Source of the DNA: an uncultured Oscillospiraceae bacterium
GTDB taxonomy: Bacteria; Bacillota; Clostridia; Oscillospirales; Oscillospiraceae
Reading direction: 5' to 3'
Assembly (NCBI GenBank): GCA_934636045.1
Contig: CAKTZP010000091.1
Coordinates: forward strand, 1-8,514
DNA length: 8,514 nucleotides
The stretch's first letter is position 1. The number at the start of each line of letters is the position of its first letter. Both the position numbers and the translations under genes were made by a program. A model generated the notes under the pieces. The model ran no database searches, was not told where the DNA came from, and worked only from the letters and a program-made list of their open reading frames with translations. This document shows, in pieces, positions 5,988 to 8,514 of the stretch.

Positions 5988-6326
5988 TTAGTTGAAGCTG
6001 CCCAGCGTCTTTCCGCCGAGGACGTGGAAGTGCAGGTGCTGCACGGTCTGCCCGGCGTCTGCACCGCAGTTGGTCACGACGCGGTAGCCGTCGGAGAAGC
6101 CCAGCACGGACGTCAGCTTCGTGATGACCGCGAAGATATGGCCGACAAGGGCGCAGTTATCCTCGTTGATCTTATTCGCACCGGTCAGGTGCTCCTTCGG
6201 CACCACAAGAAAATGCTGCGGCGCGAGGGGCTCGATGTCATAAAACGCATAGCAAAGGTCATCCTCATAGAGCTTCTTCGAGGGGATCTCTCCGGCAATA
6301 ATCTTGCAGAAAATGCAGTCGTTCAT
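5988..6326 (-). CDS. hinT: HIT-family purine nucleoside phosphoramidase (Hint-type)
   Basis: This 112-residue protein has the normal length for the Hint branch of the histidine triad superfamily. Such proteins are small cytoplasmic homodimers that hydrolyse adenosine/guanosine phosphoramidates and can remove aminoacyl-adenylates. The triad is visible as HLHFHVL at residues 97-103, with H99 in the nucleophile position. An upstream conserved His (H38, in PQHFLVVPKEH) and the N-terminal CxxC pair (C4, C7, in CIFC) are also present, the latter often binding zinc in bacterial members. The start is an ATG preceded by AAGGAG (6335-6340) with 8-nt spacing. It lies 23 bp downstream of alaS. Because synthetases release aminoacyl-AMP by mistake and Hint proteins hydrolyse it, the pairing makes functional sense, but that link is inference. 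The exact physiological substrate cannot be read from the sequence. Confidence 0.95.
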   Translation of the reverse strand: MNDCIFCKIIAGEIPSKKLYEDDLCYAFYDIEPLAPQHFLVVPKEHLTGANKINEDNCALVGHIFAVITKLTSVLGFSDGYRVVTNCGADAGQTVQHLHFHVLGGKTLGSFN

Positions 6327-6349
6327 GGTGCTCGCTCCTTATTTCTTAT

Positions 6350-8514
6350 TTATTTTACGTTATTCATCACGAAATCGTCAACCAGCGCAAGGGCGTTATC
6401 CAGCTTGAGCGCATCCTTGCCGCCGCCCATGGCAGAGTCGGGCTTGCCGCCGCCGCTGCCGCCGCAGATCGTGCAGACCTCCTTGACCAGTGCGCCGGCC
6501 TTGATGCCCTTAGCGACGGCGTTCTTGCCGCAGACGGCAAGGATGCTGATCTTTTCGCCGCAGCAGCTTGCCAGTACCGCCACGACATCCGGGTCGCGGT
6601 CGCGCAGCTGGTCGCCCATCTTGCGCAGGTCGCCCGCAGCGATGTCGTTTTTCAGCGCCGTCAGCACCTTGAGGCCGCCGACGTTCTTCGCCGAGAAGAG
6701 GACACGGTCGATCTCGCCGCCGAGGAGCTTGTCCTTCATGCGCTCAAGATTCTGCCGCAGCTCCTTGATCTCGGTCATAACGCTGTGGGAACGCTGCAGC
6801 AGCTCCTTCGGCGAGGTTTTCAGCTCGTTGGCCGCAGTCAGGATAATGCGGTTGAACTGCTCCATCTGCTCCATCACGCGCTTGCCGGTGAAGGCCTCGA
6901 TGCGGCGCACGCCGGAGGCCACGGAGCCCTCGGAGACGATGCGGAACGGGCCGACCTTGGCGGTATTGTCCAGATGCGTGCCGCCGCAGAATTCAAGGGA
7001 TTCTTCGCCCATCTTAACCACGCGGACGGTATCGCCGTATTTTTCGCCGAACAGCGCGGTCGCACCGAGCTTTTTGGCTTCCTCAATGGGAAGCACGAGG
7101 GTCTCAACGTCTTCGCCGCGGAGGATCATTTCCATCACATCGTTTGAAGCGGCAAGCAGCTCCTCCGGCGTGACTGCGGAGAAGTGGGTAAAGTCAAAGC
7201 GCAGGTGGTCAGGCTCGACCAAAGAGCCGGCCTGATGGCAGTGCTCGCCGAGCACGCGAGTCAGCGCGGTCTGCAGCAGGTGCGTGGCCGTATGCGCGCG
7301 GCAGATGGCGCGGCGGCGCTCGGCGTCGACAGCGGCGGTAACGGTATCGCCGATGGAAACCGTACCGGAGATGACCTTGCCGTAGTGCATATATTTGCCG
7401 CCCTTATTCTTCTGGACGTCGGTAACATGAAAGCGGAAGGCATCGGCGGTGATGGTGCCGGTGTCGCCGATCTGGCCGCCCATTTCGGCGTACATCGGCG
7501 TTTCGTCGAGGACGAGGATGGCCTCCATGCCCTCAGACACCGTGCCGCACAGCTCGTCGCCCTGCACGATCGCCGTGACCTTGCCTTCGGCGGTCAGGCA
7601 ATCATAGCCGACGAATTTGCTTTCGGGAACCTCCTTGCCGAATTCGACGCCCGCCCAGCCGAGGTCGCCGAGCGCCTTACGCGCCTCGCGGGCGCGCTGC
7701 TTCTGCTCCTTCATCTGCTTGGAGAATTCCTCTTCATCCACGGCCATGCCCTGCTCGGCGACCATTTCGGCGGTCAGGTCGATGGGGAAGCCATAGGTAT
7801 CATACAGCTTGAACGCGTCAGCGCCGGAGAAGCGGGTCTCACCCTTGGCCTGATGCTCGGCAAGCATCTCGGAGAAGATCTTCATGCCGCCGTCGATGGT
7901 CTTGCAGAAATTCTCCTCCTCGGTACGGATGACCTTGGTGATATACGACTGCTTTTCACGCAGCTCGGGGTACTGGCACTCGTTTTCGTGCACGACGGTG
8001 TCGACGACCTCGTACAGGAAGGGCTTATCGACGCCAAGCAGCTTGCCGTGGCGCGCGGCGCGGCGCAGCAGGCGGCGCAGGACGTAGCCGCGGCCCTCGT
8101 TGGATGGCAGAACGCCGTCGCAGATCAGGAACGTCGAAGCGCGGATATGGTCGGTAATGACGCGCAGGGAGACGTCCATCTTATGGCTCTTTCCGTAGCT
8201 TGCGCCGGTCAGTTCGGTGACCTTATTGGTAATGTTCATGACAGTGTCGACATCGAACAGGCTGTCGACATCCTGGCAGACGACCGCAAGGCGCTCAAGG
8301 CCCATGCCGGTGTCGATGTTTTTCTGCTTGAGCTCGGTATAGTTGCCGTTGCCGTCGTTATTGAACTGGGAGAAGACGTTGTTCCAGATCTCGATATAGC
8401 GATCGCAGTCGCAGCCGACGGTGCAGCCGGGCTTGCCGCAGCCATACTTTTCGCCGCGGTCGTAGTAGACCTCAGAGCACGGGCCGCACGGGCCGGAGCC
8501 ATGCTCCCAGAAGT
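6350..8514 (-). CDS. alaS: Alanyl-tRNA synthetase, 5' end cut off by the window edge
   Basis: This cytoplasmic class II synthetase attaches alanine to tRNA-Ala and hydrolyses mischarged Ser/Gly-tRNA-Ala. About 720 residues are present; by family length (about 870-880) some 150-160 N-terminal residues lie beyond the right edge. The reading frame is open to the edge. Its first visible residues include GPCGPCSE of the catalytic core, followed by the class II motif 3 TGMGLER near 8291-8311. The editing domain has both halves of its zinc site: HTATH (His codons at 7292-7294 and 7280-7282) and CGGTH (Cys 6986-6988, His 6974-6976). The C-terminal C-Ala domain shows the glycine-rich GGSGGGKPD segment and ends NNVK-TAA. 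A Cys-rich stretch (CGKPGC..GCDC, 8405-8440) sits in the catalytic domain where E. coli AlaRS has no cysteines. The HIT gene follows after 23 bp, suggesting cotranscription. No key editing residue is missing. Confidence 0.98.
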   Translation of the reverse strand, partial: FWEHGSGPCGPCSEVYYDRGEKYGCGKPGCTVGCDCDRYIEIWNNVFSQFNNDGNGNYTELKQKNIDTGMGLERLAVVCQDVDSLFDVDTVMNITNKVTELTGASYGKSHKMDVSLRVITDHIRASTFLICDGVLPSNEGRGYVLRRLLRRAARHGKLLGVDKPFLYEVVDTVVHENECQYPELREKQSYITKVIRTEEENFCKTIDGGMKIFSEMLAEHQAKGETRFSGADAFKLYDTYGFPIDLTAEMVAEQGMAVDEEEFSKQMKEQKQRAREARKALGDLGWAGVEFGKEVPESKFVGYDCLTAEGKVTAIVQGDELCGTVSEGMEAILVLDETPMYAEMGGQIGDTGTITADAFRFHVTDVQKNKGGKYMHYGKVISGTVSIGDTVTAAVDAERRRAICRAHTATHLLQTALTRVLGEHCHQAGSLVEPDHLRFDFTHFSAVTPEELLAASNDVMEMILRGEDVETLVLPIEEAKKLGATALFGEKYGDTVRVVKMGEESLEFCGGTHLDNTAKVGPFRIVSEGSVASGVRRIEAFTGKRVMEQMEQFNRIILTAANELKTSPKELLQRSHSVMTEIKELRQNLERMKDKLLGGEIDRVLFSAKNVGGLKVLTALKNDIAAGDLRKMGDQLRDRDPDVVAVLASCCGEKISILAVCGKNAVAKGIKAGALVKEVCTICGGSGGGKPDSAMGGGKDALKLDNALALVDDFVMNNVK

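Noticed and set aside
5769..7235. 488-codon open frame on the plus strand across comEC, the HIT gene and alaS
   Set aside because: It runs antisense through three well-supported genes and an intergenic hairpin, is rich in Ser/Arg/Pro without motifs, and has no support as a gene.
1..8514. Mobile element, CRISPR array, tRNA/rRNA gene or defence system
   Set aside because: I found no spaced repeat array, transposase, integrase, inverted terminal repeats, cloverleaf-like RNA or toxin/nuclease cassette; the genes form a normal housekeeping operon.

Overview
The window looks like chromosomal DNA from a GC-rich Clostridia bacterium, probably a gut Oscillospirales-type Firmicute. The evidence for this is: coding sequence rich in G and C, strong AGGAGG-type ribosome binding sites, an alanyl-tRNA synthetase with the Cys-rich insertion I associate with Clostridia, and a DUF4093/RNase M5-like TOPRIM protein of a type I recall from Clostridia. 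The taxonomic placement is inference from family resemblance; no database search was possible.

Layout: every gene is on the minus strand, so transcription runs from right to left. Starting at the right edge these are alaS (5' end cut off by the window), a HIT-family hydrolase, comEC, holA, an RNase M5-like TOPRIM protein and a two-ATPase ABC-F protein. They are packed like an operon: 23 bp between alaS and the HIT gene, 71 bp holding a perfect 11-bp hairpin between the HIT gene and comEC, then comEC-holA-TOPRIM-ABC-F with gaps or overlaps of only a few bases. The last two junctions are both 8-bp overlaps of the form ATGATTRA.

Roles: alaS charges tRNA-Ala. The HIT protein hydrolyses purine nucleoside phosphoramidates and can remove aminoacyl-AMP side products. 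ComEC is the DNA uptake channel and HolA is the delta subunit of the polymerase III clamp loader. The TOPRIM protein resembles the 5S rRNA maturase, and the ABC-F protein acts on ribosomes. The common themes are translation and DNA handling; it is a housekeeping cluster and contains no defence, mobile or biosynthetic system.

The left 197 bp are AT-rich and non-coding, and are the most interesting part of the window. They carry a near-consensus sigma-A promoter on the minus strand, one or two weaker promoters further downstream, two separate sets of direct repeats with 11-bp periodicity (the usual geometry of OmpR/PhoB-family response regulator sites), and a Shine-Dalgarno-like sequence 8 bases from the edge. 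A regulated gene therefore probably starts just beyond the left boundary. No clear rho-independent terminator separates it from the ABC-F gene. I found no convincing new system in the coding part.
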